Shown in pieces: positions 1-11,310 of a stretch of DNA of 64,000 bases. Location: assembly GCA_018340375.1 (NCBI GenBank), contig JAFFJZ010000013.1, positions 6,178,501 through 6,242,500 on the forward strand, written 5' to 3'. Positions within the stretch are counted from its first letter, which is position 1, and every line of letters begins with the position of its first letter. Source of the stretch: Gonatopus flavifemur (taxonomy: Eukaryota; Arthropoda; Insecta; Hymenoptera; Dryinidae). A program made the position numbers and the translations under genes. The notes below the pieces were generated by a model. That model ran no database searches. It saw only the letters and a program-made list of their open reading frames with translations, and had not been told where the DNA came from.

Positions 1-640
1 TCGATATCTTCCTCAGAGTACGCAGATGTGGGCATGTATACTTGAACTATAACAGTGTCTACCGGTTTTGTTCCAACTCTGACCATCATTACGCGTTCGC
101 TTTGTTGCAAATAATTTTCTATCCTATTCCCTAACCTTTTATGCATTATAATTCCCACACCTGCTTGATCATCCTTGGATCCTGTATGAATGATTCTATA
201 ATCCCCATTCCAGGAATCCCCTTCATGCAGCCATCTCATTTCGCTAATTCCTATTACATCGATACCCAACCTATTCATTTCTAATTTCAAATTTTCTAGT
301 TTTCCTGTTTGTCTTAGTGATCTAACATTCCACGCTCCGATTCGAAGGATGTTCTCTTCCTTCCCCTCTTTCTTTGGTTTCCTATCTTGTTTAATGAAGC
401 TCTCTCGAGCAGCCTCCACCCGGAGATCCGAACGGGAAGCTATTTTACCTCCGGAATATTCTACTCGAGAGCACGCCATCATGTTGTTGTTGTCGCTTTT
501 TTTTCAATAAATTCAAATTTCAAAATTCCAGGTTTGGAAAAAGATTTCATTCCCTCGGGAATATTGAAAGATGTCAAGGAAGGTAGTTTTCCCTTGCTCT
601 CCCTCCGTTCTTGCCGATGTTCCTGGCGTTGGGATGATTT
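1..640 (-). mobile_element. RTE-like non-LTR retrotransposon, 5' part, truncated by window edge
   Basis: The minus strand reads as the start of an RTE-type endonuclease. Residues WNVRSL, then GIDVIGISEMRW, GDYRIIHTGS, AGVGIIMHKR and VYMPTSAYSEEDI follow one another without a stop from about 330 down to base 1. These are APE-type endonuclease motifs of a single-ORF RTE-like element. The same segment, including the upstream leader near 390-640, is closely matched by the plus-strand copy beginning near 61970, which defines the approximate 5' limit. Unlike that copy, the visible part here has no stop codon, so it may be the better preserved of the two. The reverse transcriptase lies outside the window. 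RTE assignment is from motif recognition; the 5' boundary is accurate only to tens of bases. Confidence 0.85.
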
Positions 641-3412
641 AGTTAGTTCTAGAAAAATTTGGGTTGTGCAGAGAAAGTTTTACAGGGAAGTTCAAAGGAA
701 AGAAGTGTGAATATGAAGAAAAGGTAAAACACCTTCGCAAATACATTTGGTATCTTTTTTTTTCATATTGAATCGAGGAATATGAGGGAGTGTTCATGTG
801 AAATGTTCTTTTCAAGCAGAGGTTCCCTTGTTTGGTACGTGAACCCCAAAATAGCATGGAGAAGATTGGAAGATGGTCCCGAAATATTCGTCCTAGTAAA
901 GCAATGGTTTCCCTATTTGGAACTTTAAGGCTAAGCCTACATGGAGGAGATAAGAAGATAGTGCCCAAGTATCCATCTTGGAGGAGCAATGGTAATTGCG
1001 AGCGGTATTCATTATTCTAAAAACTTGTTTAAAATCTGAACATGTGACATTTTTCCCAGGGAAGGTATACTATGATCTTATGATTTTGTTTCATAATTTC
1101 TCGAGTACTCCACCCAAAAAATCATATTCTAAAAATTAGAATCTACTCTATAATATGAGTCTAGCACATCTTCCTCTCCATATAAGTGGAAATTCTTCCA
1201 TCGTTTAGAGGAACTCTCACATCGATCCTCCAAAACTCAGGGGAATTTGTACTAGCCTCATATTTAAGAGGAATATTCTCAATTCCAATATATGATGTTT
1301 TCAGTGTCTGACTACTGCTATGATTTTCGGATATTTCTTCATTTTTCGAATGATCTCCATCCCGATCTACGAACTGAAGATTTTGGAAAATGCATTGAAA
1401 GTAGCCTTCAACATATAAATAACCGTATGTCAAAATTCTACCAATCATATAAAGCATATCGACATAAATTCATTAAGTTCTGAAATATTTTAAAGATGGA
1501 ACTATATGTCATTCAAACTATGATCGTTGAGAATAAAATGTTTCCTATCGCCAAATGAATATTATTTCTATGAGAAAAATCACCAAACTGTCCTATTAAC
1601 GGATTACACAATTTACAAATACAATTAAAAATCCACGATTTACAACTTACACGAATACAATCCACAGTTGTCTCACAAACACTATTTTTTTATCTGATCA
1701 TTTGAGGATGTAAAGCTGGAAAAAAGCTTTAGGTAAATATGAATTATAACACATGACTAATCAGATTGTCAGCAAAGTAAACTGGGAGGAATTTCTATTA
1801 CAACTGTAACTAAAACATCTCAACTAAACATTCTCAAGTGCTAATTGAGTCCTTCATGAACTCTTTCTGATCTTGAGTACTTTCTTTTCTTTCATATGAA
1901 ATTTGTCTTCCTCCAATTTCTTGAAATTCCATTTATTTTTCAACCATATTTGTGAATCGAATTTCAAATTCTTTGTAATTCATAGTAATTCTTCGAATTG
2001 GAAATTCCAATACATATAATTGAGTTCTCGATTTTTACTTTTTCATTACCCTAACAGCATAATGTGTCTGTGGGACGTGTTTTCTGATTATGAATATTAC
2101 AATGATCTTAGGATGATCATGTCCAGATTGTTCGTAGATCAGGACTTGATACAAACGGTTAACGAATGGTCATGATCAGATTTGGAAATGATCATTCACA
2201 CACATTAACATTCCATCAGCACAAGCTAATCCGTTGATCTGACAATGATGAAAAAATGATCATTTCATGAGCACAACCTACTATATTGATCTGACAATGA
2301 TGGAACAAAGATCCTGCAGTCTCACCGTTCACATCACTTGATGATCGCCGAGTGATATTTTTTCATATTCCGGTATTAGATGAATCCACCAAGTTCATGG
2401 TGTGCTTAATCAAAAGTGTATAGCCGAATTATAAGATAAAAGTGTAGTTATTTTTTCATAACATATACTATCTGCTGAATTATTGTGGGTTGGAGATTTT
2501 ATGACCATAGGGAATCTTGGTTTTCGCGTATAGATACACGGTAGTGCACGATTTCTGCTTTTTGATCTGAATTTTTTTTTTTACAAGATTTTCTCATTCA
2601 CTTGGAGTCGAGACGCTACCACGTTTCTTGTTCTACATCAATCCAAAGAATCCATTTCTCATGCGTGGATGGCGATGATTCCGAAAAAAAACCCGGTGAG
2701 AGTCACAGCACACATGTGGGCTTGAAATCCTCCTTACAATCAACAATAAAATTGTACTATACAATCGTTTTTTTACATCGTTGAAATTTTGGACCAGAGG
2801 TAACGACGGTTGTCCACAGCTTTTGGACCAACACTGACCCATTTGTTCAACCCACTCACGGGTCAAAATTCAACTGGAATTTCTACCCAGACAGCACAGA
2901 AAGTTCTTTGAACGTTCCAAAAAAATGGCCTTGGTTCTGCGAGTCTTGGTGCCCGAGAAGTATGTTTTTTAAATGTCCAAAGCACCTTCACTTTTAATGC
3001 ACTTGAATCCAGTGCTGCCATATTCGAGTCGGGTAAGTTATTTTCTCTCGCTTGCCCGACTTGATTCGCATGGTGGGAGAAAGGAGAGTGGCTCGATTGA
3101 GGGGGAAGGAACGGTGTATGTCTCGAATCTAACAGCACTGCTTGAATCTGTTCCAAAGAGGTTCTTTTTATCTACTACAAGTCGTTCTTATTTTTTGCCA
3201 ACATACTCCCATGAAGGTCAATTCCTAAAACCATATGCGTAGCACCGCACAACATTATTGCACCTTTGTTCGGCGCATTCCCAGAACGTCATGCGGCGGA
3301 CGTGAATAGAACTAAATGGGACATTTTTATCTACCTAGAACGTACATGCGACGTTTTTGGAACGTCCTGAGACGTTATTTGCCCCTTTCCTGTGTAACCC
3401 AGCGCGTTTTCC
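641..3412. other. Intergenic, no gene seen
   Basis: AT-rich sequence without a recognisable coding region. The short open frames do not resemble known proteins. About 2080-2340 is unusually rich in the word gatcat and its variants (several near-palindromic copies), suggesting a decayed repeat. No RNA gene or complete transposon terminus was recognised. Confidence 0.5.
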
Positions 3413-3449
3413 CAATATCAGGCATGCTAGTGGTTCAATGGTTCCAAAT

Positions 3450-3535
3450 AAGTGAGGAAAGTGAGTTGCTAGTGGAGAAAAGTGAGTGAAAAATGTGTTT
3501 CCGATTGAAAAAGTGAGTGGAAAGTGATTCACTTT
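3450..3535 (+). repeat. Left subterminal gtgag-word cluster
   Basis: About six irregularly spaced copies of aagtgag or gtgagt just inside the left TIR of the 3419-10020 element. Subterminal word clusters are typical transposase-binding regions in several DNA transposon superfamilies; that role is inferred here. Confidence 0.6.
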
Positions 3536-4224
3536 AAATACAATTGTATGGTTGGATATGCAAATAAAACAGTCAAATAATCACTGATTGTATTAATACT
3601 AATGGAATCAACAATCAGTATCACACATTAACTTGGGACCACTCGCGGAAAATTAATTGTTATAGTGGAGAAAATGTGAAAAATATCATCAGAATAATAT
3701 TGATGAAAATTATCCATAATGTAAAGACTGAACTGTAATTTTCAGAATGATGAATAACCAATTTACTATGAATTTACCTCATTCAATGGTAAACACTGTT
3801 TCATGCCAATATTCAATTACAGCACATTAAATGTTCATAAAATCCATAAGTTAGAGTAATATCAACCCTTCGAGTACACACATCCTTTCACACCTTGGGT
3901 GTACCATAGGTGCAAATTGGCACCACGCAACTGTACCAAATAATAACTCGGTTCCTGTTCGACAAATTTGACCTTACTTTTTTTCAATTTGAAGGATAAC
4001 TGTGCAGATTAACGCGGCGTGGAAGAAAATTCACAAATATTTCATTTGATCAGTGAAAAAACACGAGAATAAATCAATTTTTGACGAAAAACGAAAAGTC
4101 TTAAAATGGTTGGTGCGAATTTGCACCTGTGTGTACTTGAACCGTTAAAATTGAATATCATAGGATGAGAAATAAAGTAAGATGACAAATTTCGATCAGG
4201 AAATTGATAACCAACCTGTTATGT

Positions 4225-4332
4225 CCCACACAGCACAGGAGTTCAAAAAGAAATCTTGAGAACTCATATTAAATTTTCCAAGCTCCAATTGGATTCTTTA
4301 TGAACTCTTTCTGAACTTGTGTGCTATGTGGG
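4225..4332. mobile_element. Short MITE, cccacacagcac family
   Basis: A 108-bp unit whose start (cccacacagcacaggagttc) is an imperfect inverted copy of its end (gaacttgtgtgctatgtggg). It shares these ends with the units at 4766-5155, 15101-15317 and 37373-37640. It is non-coding. No clear target duplication was seen, so the superfamily is unknown. Another likely family end lies at about 4412 (cacacagcacaagcttgtcc), but its partner was not found. Confidence 0.6.
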
Positions 4333-4765
4333 CTTAGAGAATATGTTATCATAATTGAACTTCAATCTTAGAAATTCTACCAGCATCAATTTGCTCATGT
4401 CCTATCAGAAATCTCACACAGCACAAGCTTGTCCCAAATCAATTCCCACCACGATAGTTCCGAAAGAATTGCCACAACCATTATTTTAGAAAAATTTTTT
4501 TTGTGTTCAATCATGAAAAAATGCATGCGACTACATAAAATAGTATTTTTTGTCTTGCGTGACTGCAATCTTCTCTATTACTACGAAAAATTGAATACTG
4601 AAACACATGAACACATGAAGTTATTTAATTCATGCTGCTCAATCAAGGCTCTTCTTTAAATACTTTCTTGTCAAGATCTCGATACGATTAATTCAAATGT
4701 CACTGGAAACATTCCACTTTCTCATTTGAATTAATTTCTGCAGTCCTCCAATAATTCCTTGACTT

Positions 4766-5155
4766 CCCACACAGCACCCTGGTAATGTTGAATTCCTGAA
4801 GCATTCTTAATGAATTCATCGTTGGATTCTTTGAGAGTCCCCGGTATGACAGTTCAGAATGAGTTCTTTATGAAACCCTAGTATTCAAAGAGAACTCTTG
4901 AAGAATTCTCAAGAATTCATTATGAATTCTTTTGGAACTGACTTACTCTCTAAATTAGAAAGAGTCAGATTCCCACTCGAACGAGGAGATAGGTTCCCTT
5001 CTGGCTGCCTGAAGAGTGAATCATCACTCTAACAGAGTGGAATTTCACTCTTCAGGCAGCCAGAAGGGAACCTGTCTTTCCATTCAAGTGGAATTCTGAC
5101 TTTTCCGTATTTAGAGAGTAAAGAGAGTTTATTTGGGACATGCTTGTGCTGTGGG
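4766..5155. mobile_element. MITE, cccacacagcac family, interrupted
   Basis: Starts cccacacagcacc and ends tgtgctgtggg. Internally it aligns with the uninterrupted copy at 15101-15317: attcatcgttggattc, gagttcttta, tcaagaattc and gaactgac occur in the same order. The copy is split after gaactgac by a separate hairpin element (4943-5121). Without that insert it would be about 210 bp, matching the other copy. Non-coding. Confidence 0.65.
4943..5121. mobile_element. Nested hairpin MITE with perfect 30-bp internal arms
   Basis: The ends ttactctctaaat (4943) and atttagagagtaa (to 5121) are perfect inverted repeats, and the whole 179 bp folds on itself. The central arms 4991-5020 and 5044-5073 are perfectly complementary over 30 bp around a 23-nt loop that itself contains a small cactc/gagtg stem. 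It interrupts the MITE at 4766-5155, so it is younger. A transcript would form a long near-perfect hairpin. Confidence 0.75.
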
Positions 5156-5471
5156 GGTTTCTAGAATTGTTTCTCCCACTCCCTGATTCTCCATGATCGA
5201 TTTTCACTCCCTTGAATTTTCCCTGACTTCCCAGAAGTGGGCATTCTGGAAGGAGGTACGAGTGATACAGCGTGCATAACTGGTGAAAAACAATAATACC
5301 CATAGAAATCAAATAAAGATCGATTCGTGTGGTATCGTTCTATCACTATAGAGCCCCATCGGGGGAAGTCTCTCTATTCCCACACAGCATTACAGTCCCA
5401 GAAGAATTCTCGAAGAACTCGAATCAAATTCTATTCTGAGAGTTTTTGATTTGTTATAAATTTCAGAGTTT

Positions 5472-5618
5472 CACATTATAGAGAAAGGGGTGTCAGAATT
5501 AACACCACATGGATTCTATAGGAGTCAACCCCGAAATTCGATGTTATAATAACACCGCAAGGTGTTGAAACAATTGGGGGTGGACTTCCTCTAACTCCGC
5601 CGTTTTTCTTACAGTGTA
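5472..5618. mobile_element. Short MITE, ggtgtcagaattaacac family
   Basis: Contains ggtgtcagaattaacac near the left side, ggtggactt toward the right and ttttcttacagtg at the right end. The same blocks occur, reverse-complemented, at 37022-37212 (gtgttaattctgacacc, aaagtccactccgg, tttcttacagt). Non-coding, about 150 bp. Boundaries are approximate. Confidence 0.5.
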
Positions 5619-6639
5619 GGAGAATCCAGGAGGAATTCTTTTTTCATAATTCATTAGTCCTCTAAGAGAACTTATCACCCACAAATTTCATGTTTTGAAT
5701 AATTCATTACTTTTTATAACAAAATCAGGATGAACATATGGAACAGTACATAATGAAAGAAAATAATAAGACGTTGTTAATTCTTTGTCACTCTTTTTTG
5801 TCGATCAGTTGTTCAAACAATAATTCTTTTTTGAACAATCAATAAGAAATTCTCTTCTGCAACAGAACATCAATTTGAAATCTCCATTATGCATATTAAT
5901 TATTTGCATCCATACTTTATTTTGCTTTCGTTTTTTTTTATAAATTATTTCAATAATTACATTCTAGGAGTACATTTGAATATACCCTAGCATATACATA
6001 TATTTTTCACTCAACAAGTTTCTCCCAATTGTACGCAACTTGCGGGCAAAATTTTCACCGAATTTCCAATGATTTCACTCTTAGGGAATCCTCCTCAATC
6101 CACAGGTTTTTGCAAGCGATGTGAGCGTGGATTCATGAAGAATTCAAACAAGATATGCACTAGATCATGGCGCGCGGTTTACGAGCAACAGTATGGATCG
6201 CAGGTGGGTTGCACGCAAATTCTCGCGTGCATAACAGTCTCAAGTTTTGCACGCAGTCAATGTTATCTTGGAAGTTAGTTTGATTAGTTTGATGATTAGT
6301 GATATTTCGGTTTTGAAGCTCGCTTCTCATTCCTTTCCTTCGCTGTTTCACGCAGTCAGATTTTTGGTAACACTTTCAATATAATACAATAATCCTCTTC
6401 GACTAAATTGAATAACTCTAAATGATTCCTGTGAATCATAACACAAAAACCATAGTACTAACGGAAATAACACTCGTTTATCATTGTTGGATGAAATATA
6501 TGACGGAATAAAAAAAAAAAATAATCGAAATTGGACAATATTCAAATCAATCAAAATCAACAATAACGAAAAGCCATGCGAGTTTGACGTGCATTTGCTG
6601 CTCCGATAATTTTCTCATCCGTTGCTTTTAATAGTGTCT
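5619..6639. other. Interior of the 6.6-kb DNA element, no gene seen
   Basis: AT-rich, without convincing coding potential. Around 6000-6260 there are several short words based on acgcaa, gcgtgc and tttgcacgc, but no complete repeat structure could be delimited. Confidence 0.4.
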
Positions 6640-6935
6640 ATTTAACTGCTATTCAGTTTGCTCGGTATAGTGTTTCTTACTGTGCATTTCGTGTAGTATT
6701 TCACTTTCCGGTTTGTGCCTTATCTACCACGTTTTCACTGATTTGAAATCATCATTTGTCGAAGAGTTTCGTCTCACGGATACAGTAGCCTAACATACAT
6801 ACTGTCACTTACATTGCCGCTTCGTTGTGTGATACGAAAACAGTAAACAGACCATCACTCGTGTATGTGTGTTGTGTGTTACTAGTACCAGTGACTATCA
6901 TCTGCTCTACGTTTCGATCTTTTCATATATTTGAA

Positions 6936-7225
6936 ATGTCACAACAAGATAAGAAAATCTGTGAAGGTTGTACTAAACCTGTCTCTCATCCTGTGAGCTG
7001 TCATACGTGTAATATTCATTCGCATCCAGGATGTGTGCACATATTTAATCATCCGTGGAGTGTGAACAAACTCATCGATTGTTCAGATGCTTCTTCACAT
7101 CAAATTGATTCATCTTTGCCAGAAGACTTGTCTCTGTTGGTAAATATAAAGGAGCTCACTCATGAAGAATTTTCAAAATTTCGTGATGAAATGGCTCGGG
7201 TTTACGAGGACAAAATACGATTACG
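6936..7225 (+). pseudogene. ORF1 remnant of CR1/Jockey-like element, zinc-finger-like N-terminus
   Basis: The start MSQQDK is chosen because the Cys/His cluster follows at once: CEGC, CHTC and HSHPGC within residues 9-34 resemble a PHD or treble-clef finger, as found at the N-terminus of ORF1 proteins in several insect CR1/Jockey-group elements. About 95 residues are recognisable, ending in an acidic, helical stretch (EEFSKFRDEMARVYEDK). The frame then passes abruptly into endonuclease-coding sequence read out of frame, which marks an internal deletion of the rest of ORF1. ORF1 proteins bind element RNA in related elements; here that is inferred. Confidence 0.6.
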
Positions 7226-7235
7226 CCTACTAGCG

Positions 7236-7821
7236 TGGAACATATTCTTGTCAAGTTGCAGTTTATTTCGAAGTCTGTTTTTATTGGAGCAAGTTACTTC
7301 CCCCTGCCTCATCATCATCTCTTCACCTTGAACATTGTGTTTCTCTGGCCGAGGTACTGTGTCAGGATTATGATTCTTCAATTTTCCTCTTCGGTGACTA
7401 CAATCTTCCGCATGTGGTTTGGCGCAATGACGACTCTTCTCTAACGGTATCGTTTCGTCCTGGTGTGACACTGAATGAATGGTCTGCGGTGGAGATTTTG
7501 ACTCAATATTCCAACTACTTTGGTTTATATAGAGAAAACAATATCTACAATGATTCCAATGGTATGCTAGACTTGATTTTTACCACCGATGAGTATGATG
7601 AAACTATTAGTCCGGTTGATTACCTCCTACATTGTGATGCTTATCATCCCCCTATTGAAATTAGATTGTATTCTCTTTCATTGAGATCTTTGTCTTGTAC
7701 CGACACGTACCGGTACAATTATAAATTGGCTGATTTTTTTTCTATACGGCAGCATTTGAAACAAATTGATTGGGATTTGGAGTTGAAATGCATGGATGTG
7801 AATACTGCTATTAGTTTTTTG
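7236..7821 (+). pseudogene. C-terminal half of retrotransposon endonuclease
   Basis: The APE-type endonuclease signature FLFGDYNLPHVVW is encoded near 7390-7430, followed by residues resembling LDLIFTT and by YLLHCDAYHPPI, which correspond to the last catalytic motifs (SDH-like, here CDAYHP). The N-terminal half, with the first catalytic Asn and Glu motifs, is absent. At least one frameshift lies before 7414 and the frame ends in a stop at 7822. It belongs to the same ORF2 as the reverse transcriptase that follows. Confidence 0.7.
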
Positions 7822-7836
7822 TAAGATCAACTTTCT

Positions 7837-9804
7837 GTGGCCATTGAGTTGTACGTTCCGAAAACATTGATCAAAAGATCTATTTATCCTCTTTGGTTGA
7901 CTCCTGAGCTCAAAAAATTAATTAGAAGAAAGAAAGTTGCCCATATGATTTACAAATCGTCTTATAGTCGCGGCGATTATTTAGCGTTCTCTTTTCTGCG
8001 TGCTCAATGTAAATCACAAGCTCGGGCTTGTTATTCGAATTACATTCGCCAAGTTGAGACTAATATTCAAAAAGATGTCAAATCTTTTTGGAATTTCGTT
8101 AACAGTAAGCGGTCATTTAATGACTTACCTAGTACTATCATGTTAAATAATGTAGTTGCTGACTCTGCAGCTGGAATGGCTAACCTTTTTGCTGATCACT
8201 TTTCATCGGTTTTTGCTTCACATAACTCGGTTAATGTTAACCATTCTAGACATGATATGTCATTCAACATGCTTTCTGATTTGGCTATTACCATAGGAGA
8301 GATCTACTCTGTTCTTGATTCGTTAGATACGAGCAAGGGCCCAGGATTTGATGGCCTTCCGCCGTTGCTGTTCAAGTCTTGCAAATTTATTCTTTCTCGA
8401 CCGCTTTGGATTATCTTCAATAAATCTCTTTCTTCCGGATGTTTCCCTGCTGAATTGAAAACGAGCCTGATCTCTCCTATTTTCAAGCATGGTAATAAAC
8501 TGGATGCTAAGAATTATAGACCTATAAGTATTTTAAATGTTATGTCCAAGATTTTTGAGCGCATGGTTGTTGAGAAGATTACTCCTTTGTTGTCTCCTCT
8601 TATTATCCCGGAACAACATGGTTTCATGTCAATGAGGTCTACTACTACGAATTGAGCTGCTTTCTGTAATTACACCGCCATTGCGCTGGAGAATAACTCA
8701 CAAGTTGATGTTATTTACACTGATTTCAGTAAAGCGTTTGATACCGTACCTCACAGCGTTCTTCTCTCTAAGTTGAGTAGCTTTGGAATATCTGGTAATC
8801 TGAAACTTTGGTTCCAGAGTTACTTAACTGATCGGGTGCAGATGGTAAAAGTTCGGAACTGTTTTTCTGAACCGATTATACCTTCTTCGGGAGTGCCCCA
8901 GGGATCCCACCTTGGTTCACTCTTATTTTTGTTATTCATAAATGACATTGGGCAGGTTCTTAATGATTGTGATTTCCTGGTATTTGCTGATGATCTAAAA
9001 ATCTTCAAGAACATAAAATGTCTTGCGGATGTCCATCACTTACAGTCAGTATTATCGAGATTAGATTCTTGGTGCACCCGTAATTCTCTGCATCTGAACT
9101 TAGAAAAATGCTGTGTAATGAGAATCTCGCGGTCAAGGAATCCTCTCATATTCTCCTACAAGATTGCAAATGTTACATTGAATACTGTTAAATCTTATGT
9201 TGATCTTGGTGTCACTATAAATGATGAATTGGATTTTTCTGAGCATTCTGTGAATGCTTGTGGTACTGCGCTGAGAAATCTCGGCTTCGTCAAAAGATTT
9301 TCTAGTGATATCAGGAATGTTAGGTCATTAAAAGTACTATATTCCTCTTGAATTAGACCCCATCTTGAATATGCGTCCCCTATCTGGTCTCCGTACTTGA
9401 AGAAGGATATTAGAATGATTGAGAGTGTGCAACTCAAGTTTTTACGCTTTGCTGCTTTTAGAATAGGCTGCCCTATGAGATATTTTGACCATGATTACTC
9501 CAGAATTCTTCACAGAATGAATTTAACTACCCTCGAAGAGCGGAGACAAATGAATGATCTCCTATTTCTTTTTGAATTGATTAATGGTTTTTTTGATTGC
9601 GAGTCATTGCTGAGTGAAGTTAATTTTAACATCCCCGGTAGACCAGTTAGGAGAGCGCTTTTATTCAGACCTGTACAATTTAAATCTAGATTTGGAAATT
9701 ATGATCCGATTTCTCGCATTTGTGAATTAGCAAATAATTTCGATAGGTCGATGGAATTGTTTGGTGTTTCCTTGAATCGGTTTAAACTGTCGGTTAATGC
9801 ATGA
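7837..9804 (+). pseudogene. Reverse transcriptase domain of CR1/Jockey-like element
   Basis: One frame, broken by stops at 8653-8655 and 9349-9351, encodes the RT fingers, palm and thumb in order. SKGPGFDGLPP is motif 1; KNYRPIS comes next; motif A is VIYTDFSKAFD with its catalytic Asp; then GVPQGSHLG; and motif C is LVFADDLKIF, the FADD box with both Asp kept. A C-terminal region of about 200 residues follows, ending at 9804 in SLNRFKLSVNA. All three catalytic aspartates are present, but the stops and the missing endonuclease half mean no functional protein. It copied element RNA at a nicked target in its active ancestor. The copy at 30383-31665 is its closest relative in the window. Confidence 0.85.
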
Positions 9805-9894
9805 CCATATTGTAATTGTATTTTATGCGTCTTTGGACGCTGTCTTGTATTGACTCTGTATTTACTTTTTATATCAAAGGGTGCCAACCCGTGT

Positions 9895-9919
9895 ATTTCA
9901 ATAAAAAAAAAAAAAAAAT
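9895..9919 (+). terminator. Polyadenylation signal and A-tail of the retrotransposon
   Basis: aataaa at 9900-9905 merges with a run of A to 9918. The same end appears in the copy ending at 30383, supporting this as the true 3' end of the element. Confidence 0.7.
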
Positions 9920-9934
9920 ATTGACACACTGATC

Positions 9935-10008
9935 ATGGAAAAAGTGAGAAAAGTGAGAATTCATAAAATAAGTGAGGGATAGTGAGGGAAATGGAAAAAA
10001 GTGAGTCG
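9935..10008 (+). repeat. Right subterminal gtgag-word cluster
   Basis: Copies of agtgag and gtgaggg just inside the right TIR of the 3419-10020 element. They lie on the same strand as the left cluster at 3450-3535, so the two ends are not mirror images beyond the 12-bp TIR. Confidence 0.6.
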
Positions 10009-10348
10009 CTAGCATGCCCGCAATATTCAAAAAAACCTCCCTCTGCTGTATGGGTACATGGGAATATTACAAATCAACTTACCATCGATTGAAAATCGTG
10101 TGGTGGTTGCTCCTGAGTTTCGAGTAACATCTGTTCGAGTTTCCCAATTGGCGTAGACTTCTTGCAACCGACCCGAGAGTACATCTGCCATATTCACCAC
10201 TCTAGAATGAGGATGAAAGAATTTATAACAATTATTTTTGATTGAATCTGATGAAATTAAAATCTCATTTTCAAATCTCCGAACAATGTTCAGTTCGAGT
10301 TATCCTGAAAATAATGCCAGTAAACCAAAAAAAAAAAAATAAAATTGT

Positions 10349-10530
10349 ATCTGCTCGAATCCGATAAGATCCGCCACTTTATTCGATCAGATCTGGAGAG
10401 ACCTGATAGAACATGGACTCCCATAGATATTCATCTGTTGGAATGGATCAACCCCACTCGATCTGATCGGACTTGACAGAATCAGATTGAATCCGACATG
10501 AGAACCAATGAGATCGACTCAAATTTGATG
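10349..10530. repeat. gatctgat-rich dispersed repeat, copy 1
   Basis: Blocks such as gatccgccactttat, gatcagatctggag and cactcgatctgatcgg recur at 11069-11275 in the same order, giving two diverged copies of a roughly 200-bp repeat. Non-coding; the family is unknown. Confidence 0.5.
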
Positions 10531-11068
10531 GGACAATAAAACTGGAACTAGCAACCGATTGCCATCGCTTTTTTCAGACAACGTTCATCAAGTATTTAAG
10601 CATCTGAAACGTTAGCGGAATGCTAATTAATCTAATTCTAGTGTGAACAAAAAGTACAACAACGTTTAATCACGTTGCTGAAGTTTGAATTGTTCATTGA
10701 AACGAATTGGTAAACTAATAACAACCTCCTTAGCTGTCAAGGTCATCCCACGTGATCATTTGGAAAAATCGCATTTTTTTTGCAGAGACTGATTCTTTAA
10801 CATGTGTAGGATATGCTGGTAAAGTGATTTTTCAATATTCATAGTCGTTGGAAAGTTACAGAAGTTATTATATCAGGTTATCTAAGCACTTTGTGACGCT
10901 TTGGTTTCTTATCTGAAATACCTATCAATATGCATGTACACTCAATATATATATGCACACAGTACGAACTGAATGTATAGGGACGTCCAAGAGGAGAGAG
11001 GAGGAATCCCATATGGACCAGGTATAATAGATTAATGGTGAGTAAAGAGTATGCAATTAGAATCAACT

Positions 11069-11275
11069 GGATCTGCTCGGATTCGAATTAGATCCGCCAC
11101 TTTGTCCGGGAAAATCTGTTGGAAATGGGCTGAGTTCCACAAATCTTCAACTGTTCGTATGAATAGACTCACTAAATGTGATCAAGCCTAGTTGGATCTC
11201 AATAGATCTGACATTTGATCCAATCAGATCCGGTTCAATCTGATAAAATATAGGTCAGTTCCACAAATATATGAG
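11069..11275. repeat. gatctgat-rich dispersed repeat, copy 2
   Basis: Second copy of the 10349-10530 repeat (gatccgccactttgt, ttggatctcaatagatctg, caatcagatccgg), ending just left of the mariner at 11311. Related words also occur near 12875-12970. Confidence 0.5.
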
Positions 11276-11310
11276 AGGTGTCATAGCAAAATCAACTACC
11301 TCCATTCCTA

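Larger units (their letters stand above)
6640..9919 (+). mobile_element. CR1/Jockey-like non-LTR retrotransposon, internally deleted and decayed
   Basis: The order is a leader, an ORF1 remnant with a zinc-finger-like Cys/His cluster, the C-terminal half of an endonuclease, a reverse transcriptase with FADD, a 3' UTR and an A-tract. The 3' end (tgcgtctttggacgctgtct ... caataaaaaaa) is shared with the minus-strand copy ending at 30383, which fixes the 3' terminus. The 5' end is approximate. The central part of the element (rest of ORF1 and the N-terminal endonuclease half) is missing, and several stops interrupt the second ORF, so it is not autonomous. It lies inside the 3419-10020 DNA element and is therefore younger. 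The clade (CR1, L2-like or Jockey) is not resolved from motifs alone. Confidence 0.85.
3419..10020. mobile_element. 6.6-kb DNA element with 12-bp TIRs and 6-bp TSD, superfamily unassigned
   Basis: The left end caggcatgctag (3419-3430) and the right end ctagcatgcccg (10009-10020) are inverted copies with one mismatch in 12. They are flanked by identical direct repeats caatat at 3413-3418 and 10021-10026, a target duplication of 6 bp. Short gtgag-containing words are clustered just inside both ends, on the same strand at both ends rather than inverted. I see no transposase belonging to it; the interior holds MITEs and a later CR1/Jockey-like insertion (about 6640-9919), leaving roughly 3.3 kb of own sequence. 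The end structure resembles the element at 13944-17344. CAGG-type ends with short TSDs occur in hAT-like groups, but the superfamily is not settled. Confidence 0.65.

Noticed and set aside
6825..6935. Upstream extension of ORF1 in the CR1/Jockey-like element
   Set aside because: The residues are hydrophobic and leader-like without similarity; the ATG at 6936, directly before the Cys/His cluster, is a better start.
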